Assembly: GCA_963792855.1 (NCBI GenBank)
Contig: CAWBXZ010000007.1
Coordinates: 1 to 64,000 of the forward strand
Length of the DNA: 64,000 nt
Source: SG8-40 sp963792855
GTDB taxonomy: Bacteria > Pseudomonadota > Gammaproteobacteria > Burkholderiales > Eutrophovitaceae
Direction of reading: 5' to 3'
Of the stretch, positions 1 to 8,499 are shown in pieces. The translations under genes were made by a program, and so were the position numbers. Under the pieces are notes generated by a model, which saw only the letters and a list, made by a program, of their open reading frames with translations, was not told the DNA's origin and did not search any database. Each line of letters starts with the position of its first letter. Positions within the stretch are counted from its first letter, which is position 1.

Positions 1-221
1 GTACGGCTAATGTGATTAATACGGAAAAAACGACGGATAACATTCCGCCCTGCCAGATAACATACTGTGGATAACTGGCAAATCTTGCTTTTCGGCAATA
101 GCTTGCATTACAGCACTGGATATCTGTACACGTATAACAGACGCGCGAAACATCGCAACACCCACTTCGGTCGATCCGCCAGTGAATGACGGACCGTGAA
201 GCAAAGTGGTCAGCGTAGTGT
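1..221. other. Window-edge region without a supported gene
   Basis: This stretch lies downstream of the minus-strand cupin gene. Short open frames exist but show no recognisable motif or convincing ribosome binding site. On the plus strand one frame is open from the window edge to a stop at 72-74, so the tail of a gene starting outside the window cannot be excluded. The hexamer GATAAC occurs three times (36-41, 56-61, 70-75), the last inside a perfect DnaA-box sequence. No terminator with a T-run was seen. Confidence 0.4.
66..74 (-). promoter_or_regulatory. Isolated perfect DnaA-box sequence
   Basis: The plus strand reads TGTGGATAA, the reverse complement of the consensus DnaA box TTATCCACA. 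It lies in a non-coding stretch about 37 kb from dnaA. A single 9-mer can arise by chance, so function is unproven. Confidence 0.3.
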
Positions 222-707
222 TTACCCCCGCTTCCCCGTCTCCGGATCGGGGTGAATATTGTCCACCCAATGGACTTCTTCGGGTTTCTCGACCACCGGA
301 ATCTCCAGATTCACCACCACCGGCTCCTGGCCGCTGCGGCACAGCACGCAGGACAGCGGCTCGTCTTCGGAGGCGTTGATTTCCTGGTGCGGCACGTAAG
401 GCGGCACGTGGATGAAATCGCCGGGGCCGGCTTCGGCGACGAACTCGAGTTGTTCGCCCCAGCGCATGCGCGCCTTGCCGCTGACGACGTAGATCACGCT
501 TTCCACCGGACCGTGGTGGTGCGCACCGGTCTTGGCGTTGGGGTGGATCACCACCGTTCCGGCCCACAGTTTTTCCGCTCCGCAGCGCGCGTGCGTAATC
601 GCCGCCGCACGGTTCATCCCCGGGGTCTGGGGCGTATTGGTGTCGAGATCGGTTCCTTTGACGACCCGAACGCCGTTGTACTTCCACTTGTCCTTGCTTG
701 CCGCCAT
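222..707 (-). CDS. Cupin domain protein
   Basis: A 161-residue single-domain cupin. Motif 1 is visible as GAHHHGPVE (residues 61-69) followed by G77. Motif 2 is visible as GDFIHVPPYVPH (96-107) with N111. The three histidines and glutamate of motif 1 plus H107 are the usual metal ligands, so a metal-binding small-molecule enzyme or binding protein is likely; the substrate cannot be read from sequence. There is no signal peptide, so it is probably cytoplasmic. An AAGGA-like ribosome binding site precedes the start. It is the last gene of a minus-strand set with a membrane protein and a large FAD/Fe-S dehydrogenase, 16 bases after the former, which suggests a role linked to that oxidation step. 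Confidence 0.85.
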   Translation of the reverse strand: MAASKDKWKYNGVRVVKGTDLDTNTPQTPGMNRAAAITHARCGAEKLWAGTVVIHPNAKTGAHHHGPVESVIYVVSGKARMRWGEQLEFVAEAGPGDFIHVPPYVPHQEINASEDEPLSCVLCRSGQEPVVVNLEIPVVEKPEEVHWVDNIHPDPETGKRG

Positions 708-723
708 AACTTTGTCCTTTGTC

Positions 724-1029
724 TTATGTCATATATAAGAGTAATAACAACAGTATTGTCGGGATGATGATGTTCACCAATGACAGGGCGTAGTAGCCGC
801 GCTGCCCGCCAAGCTGTGCGGTCGCGTGAAAGAATGCCGTCACGCCCGAAATCGCCAGCGCAATGCCGCCGAGGCCGTAAGTGACCGAAAACATGAACAG
901 GCGGCTGTCGCGGTCAGTGGGCGCTAGCTTCAGGAGCTGCCAGCCGAGGTAGACCGCCAGTCCCGCATTGACCGCCAGGGGCAGGTAATAGAGCAGCATG
1001 CGATGGACCGGGGCCAGCTTCAGCTTCAT
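724..1029 (-). CDS. Small hypothetical membrane protein
   Basis: A 101-residue protein with three hydrophobic stretches (about residues 11-36, 44-70 and 79-100) and a basic N-terminus, so probably a three-helix inner-membrane protein. I do not recognise the family. The chosen ATG (1027-1029) overlaps the stop codon of the upstream FAD/Fe-S dehydrogenase as ATGA, which indicates translational coupling. A much longer open frame runs upstream but is a shadow of the dehydrogenase gene. The coupling suggests it may anchor the dehydrogenase or pass its electrons to the membrane; this is inference. Confidence 0.7.
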   Translation of the reverse strand: MKLKLAPVHRMLLYYLPLAVNAGLAVYLGWQLLKLAPTDRDSRLFMFSVTYGLGGIALAISGVTAFFHATAQLGGQRGYYALSLVNIIIPTILLLLLLYMT

Positions 1030-3956
1030 GCGCGCTCCGCCTTGAGCGCGCGGCGCAGGATCCGGGCGACATGCAGGGAATTGCGCCCGGCGCCATCCCG
1101 GATCTGGTGCCGGCAACTGGTGCCGTCGGCGATCACAAGGCCCTCGTCGGGCACTTTCCTCACCGCCGGCAGCAGCGAAGCCTCGGCCATTTTCCGGCTG
1201 ACCTCGTAGTGCTCCTTCTCGTAACCGAAGCTGCCCGCCATGCCGCAGCAGCTCGACTGAATGGTTTCGACCTCGAGCTCCGGCACCAGCGAGAGCACCG
1301 TGCGCGTTGCGCTCATCAGATCGAACGCTTTCTGATGACAGTGCCCGTGCAAGACCGCTTTCCGGGCCATCGGTGCGAACGCCAGATCGAATGTGCCCGC
1401 CTTGACTTCGTTGGCGATGAACTCCTCGAACAGAAAACTCCGCTGCGCCAGGTTTCGTGCGTCTTCGCCCAGATCCATCACCAGGTATTCGTCCCGTAGC
1501 GTCAACAGACAGGACGGTTCGAGGCCGATGACCGGGCAACCGCGATCGACATACGGCTTGAGCGCCTTGATCGTGCGGTTGGCCTCGTGACGCGCCTGAT
1601 CGACCAGACCGCTGGCGAGAAAGGTACGGCCGCAACACAGCGGCCGCTTGTCATCGCCCGTTGCGAGCAGGTTGACGGTGTAGCCGGCCGCTTCGAGAAC
1701 GGCGATGGCGGCGTTGATATTTTCCGGCTCGAACCAGCGGTTGAACGTATCGGCGAGCAATACGACTTCCCGCGTCAACTGCCCGGCCGGTGCAACCGCG
1801 GGTTGTGCAAGCGATCGTTTCGACCATTGCGGCAGGCTCCGATGGCGGCTGATGCCCACGGCTTTTTCCATCAGCGCGCGCGCGAATGGCAGGCCGGCAA
1901 ACATGTTGGCAAGCCCTCCGAACCGCGACACCAGCGGCGCATAGCGCGGCAGCCAGGCGACCAGCCGCTGCCGCAGGCTCACGCCGTGACGCTGCACGTA
2001 GTGATGCAGGAACTCGGTTTTCATGCGCGCCATGTCCACGCCGGTCGGGCATTCGCGCTTGCAGCCCTTGCAACCGACGCACATCGCCATCGTCTCGTAG
2101 AGGTGTTCGGAAGTGAGCGCGTCGCGGTCCAGCTGCCCGGACAAGGCCAGGCGCAGCGTATTGGCACGCCCTCGCGTCAGGTGCTGCTCGTCACGCGTCG
2201 CCCGGTAGGACGGGCACATCGTTCCGGCGTCGAATTTGCGGCAATGGCCGTTGTTGTTGCACATTTCCACCGCCGGCCCGAGCCCGCCCCATTCGGACCA
2301 GTCCAGCACCGTCTTGATTTGCGCGACTTCATAGCCGGGCTTGTAGCGAAACAGCGCGCGGTCATCCATGCGCGATGGCTGCACGATCTTTCCGGGATTC
2401 ATGATGCCGGCGGGATCGAATATGCGCTTGATCTCGCCGAGTGCGGCGGTCAATCGCGATCCGACAATCGGCTCGATCCATTCCGAGCGCACCAGCCCGT
2501 CGCCGTGCTCTCCGGAGAACGCGCCCTTGTACTCGCGCACCATGGCGCAGGCTTCTTCGGCAATGGCGCGCATCTTTTCGGCACCGTCGCGACGCATGTC
2601 GAGAATCGGCCGCACGTGCAATGTGCCAACCGAGGCATGCGCGTACCAGGTGCCGCGCGTGCCGTGCTTCTCGAATACCTCGTTCAACCGGTGCGTGTAT
2701 TCGGCCAGGTGCTCCAGCGGCACCGCGCAGTCTTCGACGAAAGACACCGGCTTTCCATCGCCCTTCATCGACATCATGATGTTGAGCCCTGCCTTGCGCA
2801 CTTCCCATACCGCTTTTTGCAGTGTTGCATCGGTGATCTGCACGACGCCGAATTCCTGCTCACGCATCAAGCCGACCAGTTCCTTCAGCCGGCTGAGCTG
2901 TACCTGACGATCGTCGCCGGCAAATTCCACCAACAGTATGGCGTCGGGCTCGCCCTCGACAAACTGGCGCACGGTTGCATCGAACGCCGGATTGGCACGC
3001 GCCAGGTCGATCATGGTCCGATCGACCAGTTCGACCGCATCCGGATCGAGCGCCACGATTTGCTGCGTGCACTCCATGGCCTGGTAGAAGCTCGGAAAGT
3101 GCACGACCCCGAGCACCTTGTGCGCTGGCAGGCGCGCCAGTTGCAAGGTCAGCCGCCGGGAAAACGCCAGCGTGCCTTCCGATCCGACCAGCAGGTGCGC
3201 AAGGTTGTAGTCGGCTCCCGGATGCACCATATCGATGTTGTAGCCCTGAACGCGCCGCAGCACCTTCGGCCAGCGCAGTGCAATTTCCTCAGCTTCGCGC
3301 TCGATGATCGCTTCGACTCGCCGAACCAGTTCGTTATCGCCAACGCCCGGGCCGCTTTGGCCACCGACCGGCCCGAAATGAACACTGCTGCCATCGGCAA
3401 GCCAGGCATCAATCGCCGCCACGTTGTGCACCATGTTTCCATAGCGGATCGAACGTGCCCCGCAGGAATTGTTGCCGGCCATGCCGCCGACGGTGGCCTG
3501 CGCCGAGGTCGACACATCGACCGGAAACCATCTGCCATGGGGACGCAACGCGGCGTTGAGCTGGTCGAGCACCACGCCGGGCTGGCAGGTGACCGTCTCG
3601 CCGGGAATGTCGATCCCGACAATCTTGTTCAGATATTTCGAGCAGTCGATAACGAGTGCGACGCCAACGGTCTGGCCGCACTGCGAGGTACCCGCGCCGC
3701 GCGGCAATATCGGCACGCCCTGTTCCGCGGCGATCTGGATCGCCGCACGTGCTGCGTCCTCATTCTTTGGTATGACGACGCCAATGGGGTCGAGCTGATA
3801 GATGGAGGCATCGGTCGAATACCGGCCGCGCGAGAACGCGTCAAACAGGACTTCTCCGTCGACGTGCCCGCGCAGCTTGGCCGCCAGCGCCGCAGCGGCG
3901 GGAGTCTTCTCGGACCGGGTTGCGCCTGCCGGCGCGTTCACTGCATCGGGCTTCAT
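1026..3956 (-). CDS. FAD-linked 2-hydroxyacid dehydrogenase with Fe-S and CCG domains (YdiJ-like)
   Basis: A 976-residue multidomain flavoprotein resembling YdiJ, D-2-hydroxyglutarate and glycolate/D-lactate dehydrogenases. Order seen: an FAD-binding type-4 domain (about 55-230, with PRGAGTSQCGQ at 85-95), an FAD-oxidase C-terminal domain (about 270-520, with HVRPILDM), a cysteine segment CNNNGHC near 566, a 4Fe-4S motif CVGCKGCKRECP near 629, and two cysteine-rich CCG motifs (CCGRTF near 775, CCGMAGSFGYE near 907) with HCHQK near 870. The family oxidises a D-2-hydroxyacid and passes electrons through the clusters to a membrane acceptor. The exact substrate is not determined. It heads a minus-strand operon and is divergent from a serine-glyoxylate-type aminotransferase, which favours a hydroxyacid near glyoxylate. 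Length is close to that of YdiJ. Confidence 0.88.
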   Translation of the reverse strand: MKPDAVNAPAGATRSEKTPAAAALAAKLRGHVDGEVLFDAFSRGRYSTDASIYQLDPIGVVIPKNEDAARAAIQIAAEQGVPILPRGAGTSQCGQTVGVALVIDCSKYLNKIVGIDIPGETVTCQPGVVLDQLNAALRPHGRWFPVDVSTSAQATVGGMAGNNSCGARSIRYGNMVHNVAAIDAWLADGSSVHFGPVGGQSGPGVGDNELVRRVEAIIEREAEEIALRWPKVLRRVQGYNIDMVHPGADYNLAHLLVGSEGTLAFSRRLTLQLARLPAHKVLGVVHFPSFYQAMECTQQIVALDPDAVELVDRTMIDLARANPAFDATVRQFVEGEPDAILLVEFAGDDRQVQLSRLKELVGLMREQEFGVVQITDATLQKAVWEVRKAGLNIMMSMKGDGKPVSFVEDCAVPLEHLAEYTHRLNEVFEKHGTRGTWYAHASVGTLHVRPILDMRRDGAEKMRAIAEEACAMVREYKGAFSGEHGDGLVRSEWIEPIVGSRLTAALGEIKRIFDPAGIMNPGKIVQPSRMDDRALFRYKPGYEVAQIKTVLDWSEWGGLGPAVEMCNNNGHCRKFDAGTMCPSYRATRDEQHLTRGRANTLRLALSGQLDRDALTSEHLYETMAMCVGCKGCKRECPTGVDMARMKTEFLHHYVQRHGVSLRQRLVAWLPRYAPLVSRFGGLANMFAGLPFARALMEKAVGISRHRSLPQWSKRSLAQPAVAPAGQLTREVVLLADTFNRWFEPENINAAIAVLEAAGYTVNLLATGDDKRPLCCGRTFLASGLVDQARHEANRTIKALKPYVDRGCPVIGLEPSCLLTLRDEYLVMDLGEDARNLAQRSFLFEEFIANEVKAGTFDLAFAPMARKAVLHGHCHQKAFDLMSATRTVLSLVPELEVETIQSSCCGMAGSFGYEKEHYEVSRKMAEASLLPAVRKVPDEGLVIADGTSCRHQIRDGAGRNSLHVARILRRALKAERA

Positions 3957-4060
3957 GGTTTCGGATCAATCATACCGGAGGTGTCCGCCCCCGACCCGGC
4001 CGGTTGTTGGCGCTGACGGTTTCGATTAACCTGCGGCGCTTGATCGCGAGGGCATGAGAC

Positions 4061-5233
4061 ATGGCACAACACTCCACGAGCGGCAGGCACTTCCTGCAAA
4101 TACCCGGCCCCACCAATGTGCCCGACCGGGTGTTGCGGGCAATCGACCGCGCCACAATCGATCATCGCAGCGCAGAATTTGCCGCGCTCGGGCATGAAGT
4201 ACTGCAAGGCCTGAAAGGCGTTTTCAGGACGCAACAGCCAGTGGTGATCTTTCCGGCGTCTGGCACCGGCGCCTGGGAAGCGGCGCTGGTCAATACGCTC
4301 TCGCCCGGTGACCGGGTCATCATGGCGGAGACCGGGCAGTTCGCCACCTTATGGAAAAACCTTGCCCGCAAGCTCGGGCTCAACGTCGACTTTCTTCCCG
4401 GCGACTGGCGCCATCCAGTCGATGCAGCCCTGATCGAAAGCCGGCTGGCAGCGGACAGCAAGCATGCCATCAAGGCGGTCTGCGTTGTCCACAATGAAAC
4501 CTCTACCGGGGTTGCCAGCGATATTGCCGCGGTGCGCAGTGCGATCGACAAGGCCGGACATCCAGCGCTGCTCATGGTGGACACGATTTCTTCTCTTGCA
4601 TCGATTGACTACCGGCACGACGCGTGGGGGGTCGACGTGACGGTGGCCGGCTCGCAGAAAGGCCTCATGCTGCCGCCGGGTTTGTCGTTCAACGCCATCA
4701 GCGAAAAGGCACTGACCGCTTCCGGCGAGGCGAAACTGCCGCGCGCTTACTGGGACTGGCAGGACATGCTTGCTGCCAACAAGAACGGATTTTTTCCCTA
4801 TACGCCTGCCACCAACCTGCTCTACGGCCTGCGCGAAGCGCTGTTGATGCTGAACGAAGAAGGGCTTGCCAATGTGCTTGCACGGCACGCCCGCCATGCG
4901 GAGGCCACCCGCCGCGCCGTTCGCGGCTGGGGCCTGGACATCGTGTGCCAACAGCCGGAGGCGTATAGCAACTCGCTCACGGCCGTGATGCTGCCCGACG
5001 GGCAGGACGCCGACAAACTCAGGCGCATCATCCTCGAACGCTTCAACATGTCGCTGGGAACCGGGCTTGGCAAGTTCGCCGGCAAGGTATTCCGCATCGG
5101 CCACCTCGGCGACTTCAACGACCTGACACTGGCTGGCACGCTGGCGGGCGTCGAGATGGGCCTGTCGCTGGCAAATGTTCCGCACCGGAATGCCGGGGTA
5201 AGTGCGGCACTGGAGTTCCTCGCCGCTCGTTAA
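4061..5233 (+). CDS. sgaA: Serine--glyoxylate aminotransferase family protein (class V)
   Basis: A 390-residue PLP-dependent class V aminotransferase. The N-terminus has the family motif IPGPTNVPDRVL, and the PLP lysine is K200 in SQKGLM. HNETSTG and DTISSL are typical cofactor-pocket segments. These enzymes transfer the amino group of serine or alanine to glyoxylate, giving glycine plus hydroxypyruvate or pyruvate. Serine-glyoxylate is favoured by the start and active-site wording, but alanine-glyoxylate cannot be excluded. The ATG at 4061 follows a GAGGG ribosome binding site. It stands alone on the plus strand, divergent from the FAD/Fe-S dehydrogenase across about 104 bases that must hold both promoters. 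Confidence 0.85.
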   Translation: MAQHSTSGRHFLQIPGPTNVPDRVLRAIDRATIDHRSAEFAALGHEVLQGLKGVFRTQQPVVIFPASGTGAWEAALVNTLSPGDRVIMAETGQFATLWKNLARKLGLNVDFLPGDWRHPVDAALIESRLAADSKHAIKAVCVVHNETSTGVASDIAAVRSAIDKAGHPALLMVDTISSLASIDYRHDAWGVDVTVAGSQKGLMLPPGLSFNAISEKALTASGEAKLPRAYWDWQDMLAANKNGFFPYTPATNLLYGLREALLMLNEEGLANVLARHARHAEATRRAVRGWGLDIVCQQPEAYSNSLTAVMLPDGQDADKLRRIILERFNMSLGTGLGKFAGKVFRIGHLGDFNDLTLAGTLAGVEMGLSLANVPHRNAGVSAALEFLAAR

Positions 5234-5239
5234 CGCGGG

Positions 5240-6244
5240 TCAGGTTCCCGTTGCAATGCTGAGAACCTCGGCATCTACTGCCGACGCGCGTGTCAGGCGG
5301 TCGCGAATCGCTACCCACTCCGGCAGCGCCGGCACCGCCTCGACAATAATCAGCCCGCACCCGGCGCTGTCCATGCGCCGCAGAAGGCCGTACAAATGAT
5401 GCGCGTATTCTTCCGGTGTCTGCGGCGCAACCTGCCACAGGGCCGCGCGCGTATTCGACGGCCGGCCGCGGCGCGCCAATACGGCAACCGGGCAATTCGA
5501 TGCTTCGCGGCGCAGCAGGCTGTCGAGCTCTTCCGGATCGACCACCCTCAGCGGCGTTCGGGGTGCGTAGTGCGACGGCAATGACCCGGATACCCGCGGC
5601 GACGTTGCCACAGGCGGCACGACTTCGGATTGCAGCGTTTCGGCAATCTGCTCGGCGGTGATCTTGCCGGGCCGCAGGACGACCGCCCGCGAATTGCGGA
5701 AAGCCACGATGGTCGACTCGATACCGACCGGACAATCGCCGCCATCGAGGATGTAGTCAACTGCATCGCCGAGTTCTTCGCGAACATGCGCAGCGCTGGT
5801 CGGCGACAAATGGCCGAACCGGTTTGCCGACGGTGCGGCGATCGCACCATCAAAGGCCAGCAACAGGCGATGCGCTACCGGATGCGACGGCACGCGCAAC
5901 GCGATCGTGCTCTGGCCGCCGGTGAGTTCACCCGCCACGTGCGCGGCACGTGGCAACACCATGGTGAGAGGACCCGGCCAGTAGGCTTCAGCCAGCAGCC
6001 ACGCCTCGCGTGGTACAACGCTGGCCCAATGCTTCAGGCCAGCCGTATCGGCCAGGTGCACGATCAGCGGGTGATCGGCCGGGCGCTGCTTGGCAGCAAA
6101 AACTTTCCGGATTGCCGACACATTCGACGCATCCGCACCGAGTCCGTAGACCGTTTCCGTCGGGAAGGCAACGAGCTTTCCGGCGCGCAGCACCGCAACC
6201 GCCTTCTCGATCTGCTCATCGGAAACTTCGACTTCTTTCAGCAT
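5240..6244 (-). CDS. sua5: Threonylcarbamoyl-AMP synthase, Sua5 type
   Basis: A 334-residue YrdC/Sua5 family protein that makes L-threonylcarbamoyl-AMP from threonine, bicarbonate and ATP for the t6A modification at position 37 of ANN-decoding tRNAs. The YrdC domain fills about residues 10-200, with PTETVYGLGADA and the KQRPADHPL nucleotide-binding segment. The extra C-terminal region (about 210-334) is the Sua5 domain, so this is the long form rather than the short TsaC form. It is the last gene of the minus-strand purE-purK-purC group, separated from purC by about 160 bases. Its 3' end converges with the aminotransferase gene six bases away. Confidence 0.93.
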   Translation of the reverse strand: MLKEVEVSDEQIEKAVAVLRAGKLVAFPTETVYGLGADASNVSAIRKVFAAKQRPADHPLIVHLADTAGLKHWASVVPREAWLLAEAYWPGPLTMVLPRAAHVAGELTGGQSTIALRVPSHPVAHRLLLAFDGAIAAPSANRFGHLSPTSAAHVREELGDAVDYILDGGDCPVGIESTIVAFRNSRAVVLRPGKITAEQIAETLQSEVVPPVATSPRVSGSLPSHYAPRTPLRVVDPEELDSLLRREASNCPVAVLARRGRPSNTRAALWQVAPQTPEEYAHHLYGLLRRMDSAGCGLIIVEAVPALPEWVAIRDRLTRASAVDAEVLSIATGT

Positions 6245-6405
6245 GAATCAATCACCGAAAAATCTACGCGCAATCACGCAACTCCTCCGCAGTGGCAATT
6301 CCGGCACGCCCCGGAGATCCCGCCTGACCAATTCGACGCGAGCGTGCCGAAGCGGGTCCGCACCGCACCCGCCGCGAGCTGCTCCGCGTCACCGCACCAG
6401 ACCGC
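6245..6405. other. Intergenic spacer between purC and sua5
   Basis: About 160 bases separate the stop of purC from the start of sua5 on the minus strand. No T-run terminator, clear promoter or coding motif was seen. Several frames are open through it only because the sequence is GC-rich. Confidence 0.4.
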
Positions 6406-7293
6406 TCACTCCGTCAGTAACCTGAGTGCTTCTTCATACTTCGCAGCAGTCCTGACCACGATGTCATCGGGCAGCGCCGGGGCCGGCGGCTGCTTGTTCC
6501 AGTTTTGCGCCTCCAGCCAGTCGCGCACGAACTGCTTGTCGAACGACGGCGGACTGGAACCGACTCGATACTGCTCACGTGGCCAGAAGCGCGATGAATC
6601 GGAAGTGAGTGCCTCATCGATCAGGTACAACTTGCCCGCCGCGTCGACGCCAAATTCGAACTTCGTATCGGCGATGATGATACCGCGTTCGGCTGCGTAT
6701 GCGGCGGCCTCGCTGTAGAGCGCAATCGCCTTGTCGCGGACCTGCATCGCGTAGTCAGCGCCAACCAGCTTTTCGACCGCCTCAAAGTCGATATTCTCAT
6801 CGTGGGTGCCGACAGCCGCCTTGGTCGATGGCGTGAAAATCGGCGACGGCAGTTTCTCCGCTTCACGCAGGCCGGCCGGCAAGGCGATACCGCAGATGGC
6901 CTGCGTCTTCTGATAATCCTTCCAGCCGGAGCCGGCGACGTAGCCGCGCACGATCGCTTCCACCGGCAACGGCTTGAGCCGCCGCACGACCATGGCGCGT
7001 TCAGCAACCTGGTCTGCCTCATCCGGCGCAACGACCGACTCGGGACGAGTCGGCAGCAGGTGATTCGGAATGATGTGCGCCAGCCGGTGAAACCAGAACG
7101 TCGACATGGCCGTCAGCATGCGCCCCTTGCCCGGCACCGGTGTCGGCAGAATGACGTCGAACGCAGACAGGCGGTCGGTTTGCACGACCAGCAAACGCTC
7201 GGCATCGATTTCGTAAATGTCGCGTACCTTGCCACGGTACAGAAACGGCAGCGATTTGAGATTCGTTTCGAGCACGCTGGCGGACATGGGCAT
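6406..7293 (-). CDS. purC: Phosphoribosylaminoimidazole-succinocarboxamide synthase
   Basis: A 295-residue SAICAR synthetase. It condenses CAIR with aspartate using ATP, in the purine pathway step after PurE/PurK. Family motifs include YRGKVRDIYEI near residue 19, the DRLSAFDV nucleotide-site segment, EAIVRGYVAGSGW and KFEFGVD. Length is normal for the bacterial monofunctional enzyme of this group. It lies 18 bases after purK on the minus strand, giving the order purE-purK-purC, so three purine genes are probably co-transcribed. Confidence 0.96.
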   Translation of the reverse strand: MPMSASVLETNLKSLPFLYRGKVRDIYEIDAERLLVVQTDRLSAFDVILPTPVPGKGRMLTAMSTFWFHRLAHIIPNHLLPTRPESVVAPDEADQVAERAMVVRRLKPLPVEAIVRGYVAGSGWKDYQKTQAICGIALPAGLREAEKLPSPIFTPSTKAAVGTHDENIDFEAVEKLVGADYAMQVRDKAIALYSEAAAYAAERGIIIADTKFEFGVDAAGKLYLIDEALTSDSSRFWPREQYRVGSSPPSFDKQFVRDWLEAQNWNKQPPAPALPDDIVVRTAAKYEEALRLLTE

Positions 7294-7311
7294 GATAAAG
7301 ACCTGGCTTCC

Positions 7312-8499
7312 TCAGACCGGCTGCAACGGCGATTCGGCGCGCGCAGCAACGAGTGTGGACTTGATTTCGAACGCAGTACGCAACGCCGCGTCTGCTTGCT
7401 GCGACAGCACCGTAACGTGGCCCATTTTGCGGCCCGGACGCGGGGTGCTCTTGCCGTATAGGTGCAGTTTCGCCGTCCGGTGGCGCAAGACCTTGTCCCA
7501 GGGCGGCGTCTGCCGTGCCCACAGATCACCCAGAAGATTCAGCATCACGGCAGGACAGAGCAGCGACGTGTCGCCCAGCGGCAGCGAGCACATGACGCGC
7601 ACCTGTTGTTCGAACTGCGAGGTGACGCACGCATCGATGGTGTAGTGACCGCTGTTGTGCGGCCGCGGTGCAATCTCGTTGACCAGCAAGCGGCCGTCGT
7701 CAACGACAAAATACTCAACACAGAGCACCCCGCGATAGTCGAGTTTTTTCGCAAGATCGATGGCACGGCTGCGGGCATCGGCGGCAATTTCGGCCGGCAC
7801 GCGGGCCGGCACGATGGATACGTCGAGGATGCCGTTGGCATGATGATTTTCGGACACCGGAAAAGTGGTGACCTCGTCGTCAAGACCACGGCAGACAACC
7901 ACCGAAACTTCCTTGTCGAGCGCGAGAAATTTCTCGAGCACGCACGGCTCGGATTGAAGGCTGCGGAATGCTGCTTCGAGTTCACCGCGCGAGCCAACGC
8001 GAACCTGGCCCTTGCCGTCGTAACCGAACCTGCTCACCTTCAGCACGCCGGGCAGGAGCCCGTCGATTTCCGCTGCGGCCAGATCGGCTTCCGAGCGGAT
8101 GACTGCGAACGGCGCGACGCCGAAACCGTGCTCGTTCAGAAAGAGTTTTTCGCGAATCCGGTCCTGTGCAATGGCCACGCTCCGGGCTGCGGGACTGACA
8201 ATACAGCGCTCGGAAAGGCGTTGCAGGCTTTCGGCCGGAACGTTTTCGAATTCGGTGGTCGCGGCGGCACAGTGTTCGGCCATCTCGGCCAGCGCATCGC
8301 CGTCGGTATACTCTGCCTGCAGTTGCCGGTCGGCAACGGTGCCGGCCGGGCTGTCGGCACCCGGATCGAGCACCATGACCTTGTAACCCATGCTTTGCGC
8401 GGCCATCGTGAACATCCGGCCAAGCTGGCCGCCGCCGAGCAAACCAAGCCAGGCGCCGGGGGCGATTATTTCTGATCGATTGTTTGCTTCCCGGGTCAT
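7312..8499 (-). CDS. purK: 5-(carboxyamino)imidazole ribonucleotide synthase
   Basis: A 395-residue ATP-grasp enzyme that carboxylates AIR to N5-CAIR with ATP and bicarbonate. The N-terminal Rossmann-like start GLLGGGQLGRMF and the ATP-grasp segments (VLEKFLALDKEVS and EIAPRPHNSGHYT) are clear. The start ATG overlaps the end of purE by four bases (ATGA-type overlap at 8496-8499), which couples translation of the two enzymes acting in sequence. Roughly the first 12 residues before GAWLGLL are not conserved in the family as I know it, so a slightly later start is possible. Confidence 0.95.
   Translation of the reverse strand: MTREANNRSEIIAPGAWLGLLGGGQLGRMFTMAAQSMGYKVMVLDPGADSPAGTVADRQLQAEYTDGDALAEMAEHCAAATTEFENVPAESLQRLSERCIVSPAARSVAIAQDRIREKLFLNEHGFGVAPFAVIRSEADLAAAEIDGLLPGVLKVSRFGYDGKGQVRVGSRGELEAAFRSLQSEPCVLEKFLALDKEVSVVVCRGLDDEVTTFPVSENHHANGILDVSIVPARVPAEIAADARSRAIDLAKKLDYRGVLCVEYFVVDDGRLLVNEIAPRPHNSGHYTIDACVTSQFEQQVRVMCSLPLGDTSLLCPAVMLNLLGDLWARQTPPWDKVLRHRTAKLHLYGKSTPRPGRKMGHVTVLSQQADAALRTAFEIKSTLVAARAESPLQPV

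Noticed and set aside
1587..4016. A plus-strand open frame of 809 codons opposite the FAD/Fe-S dehydrogenase gene.
   Set aside because: It is the antisense shadow of a well-conserved gene in GC-rich DNA. The translation is rich in H, R, A and Q with no domain motif.
5630..6718. A plus-strand open frame of 362 codons across the sua5-purC junction.
   Set aside because: It crosses two real genes in antisense and shows no coherent protein features.
7462..8475. A plus-strand open frame of 337 codons opposite purK.
   Set aside because: Antisense shadow of purK, which is intact and in operon context.
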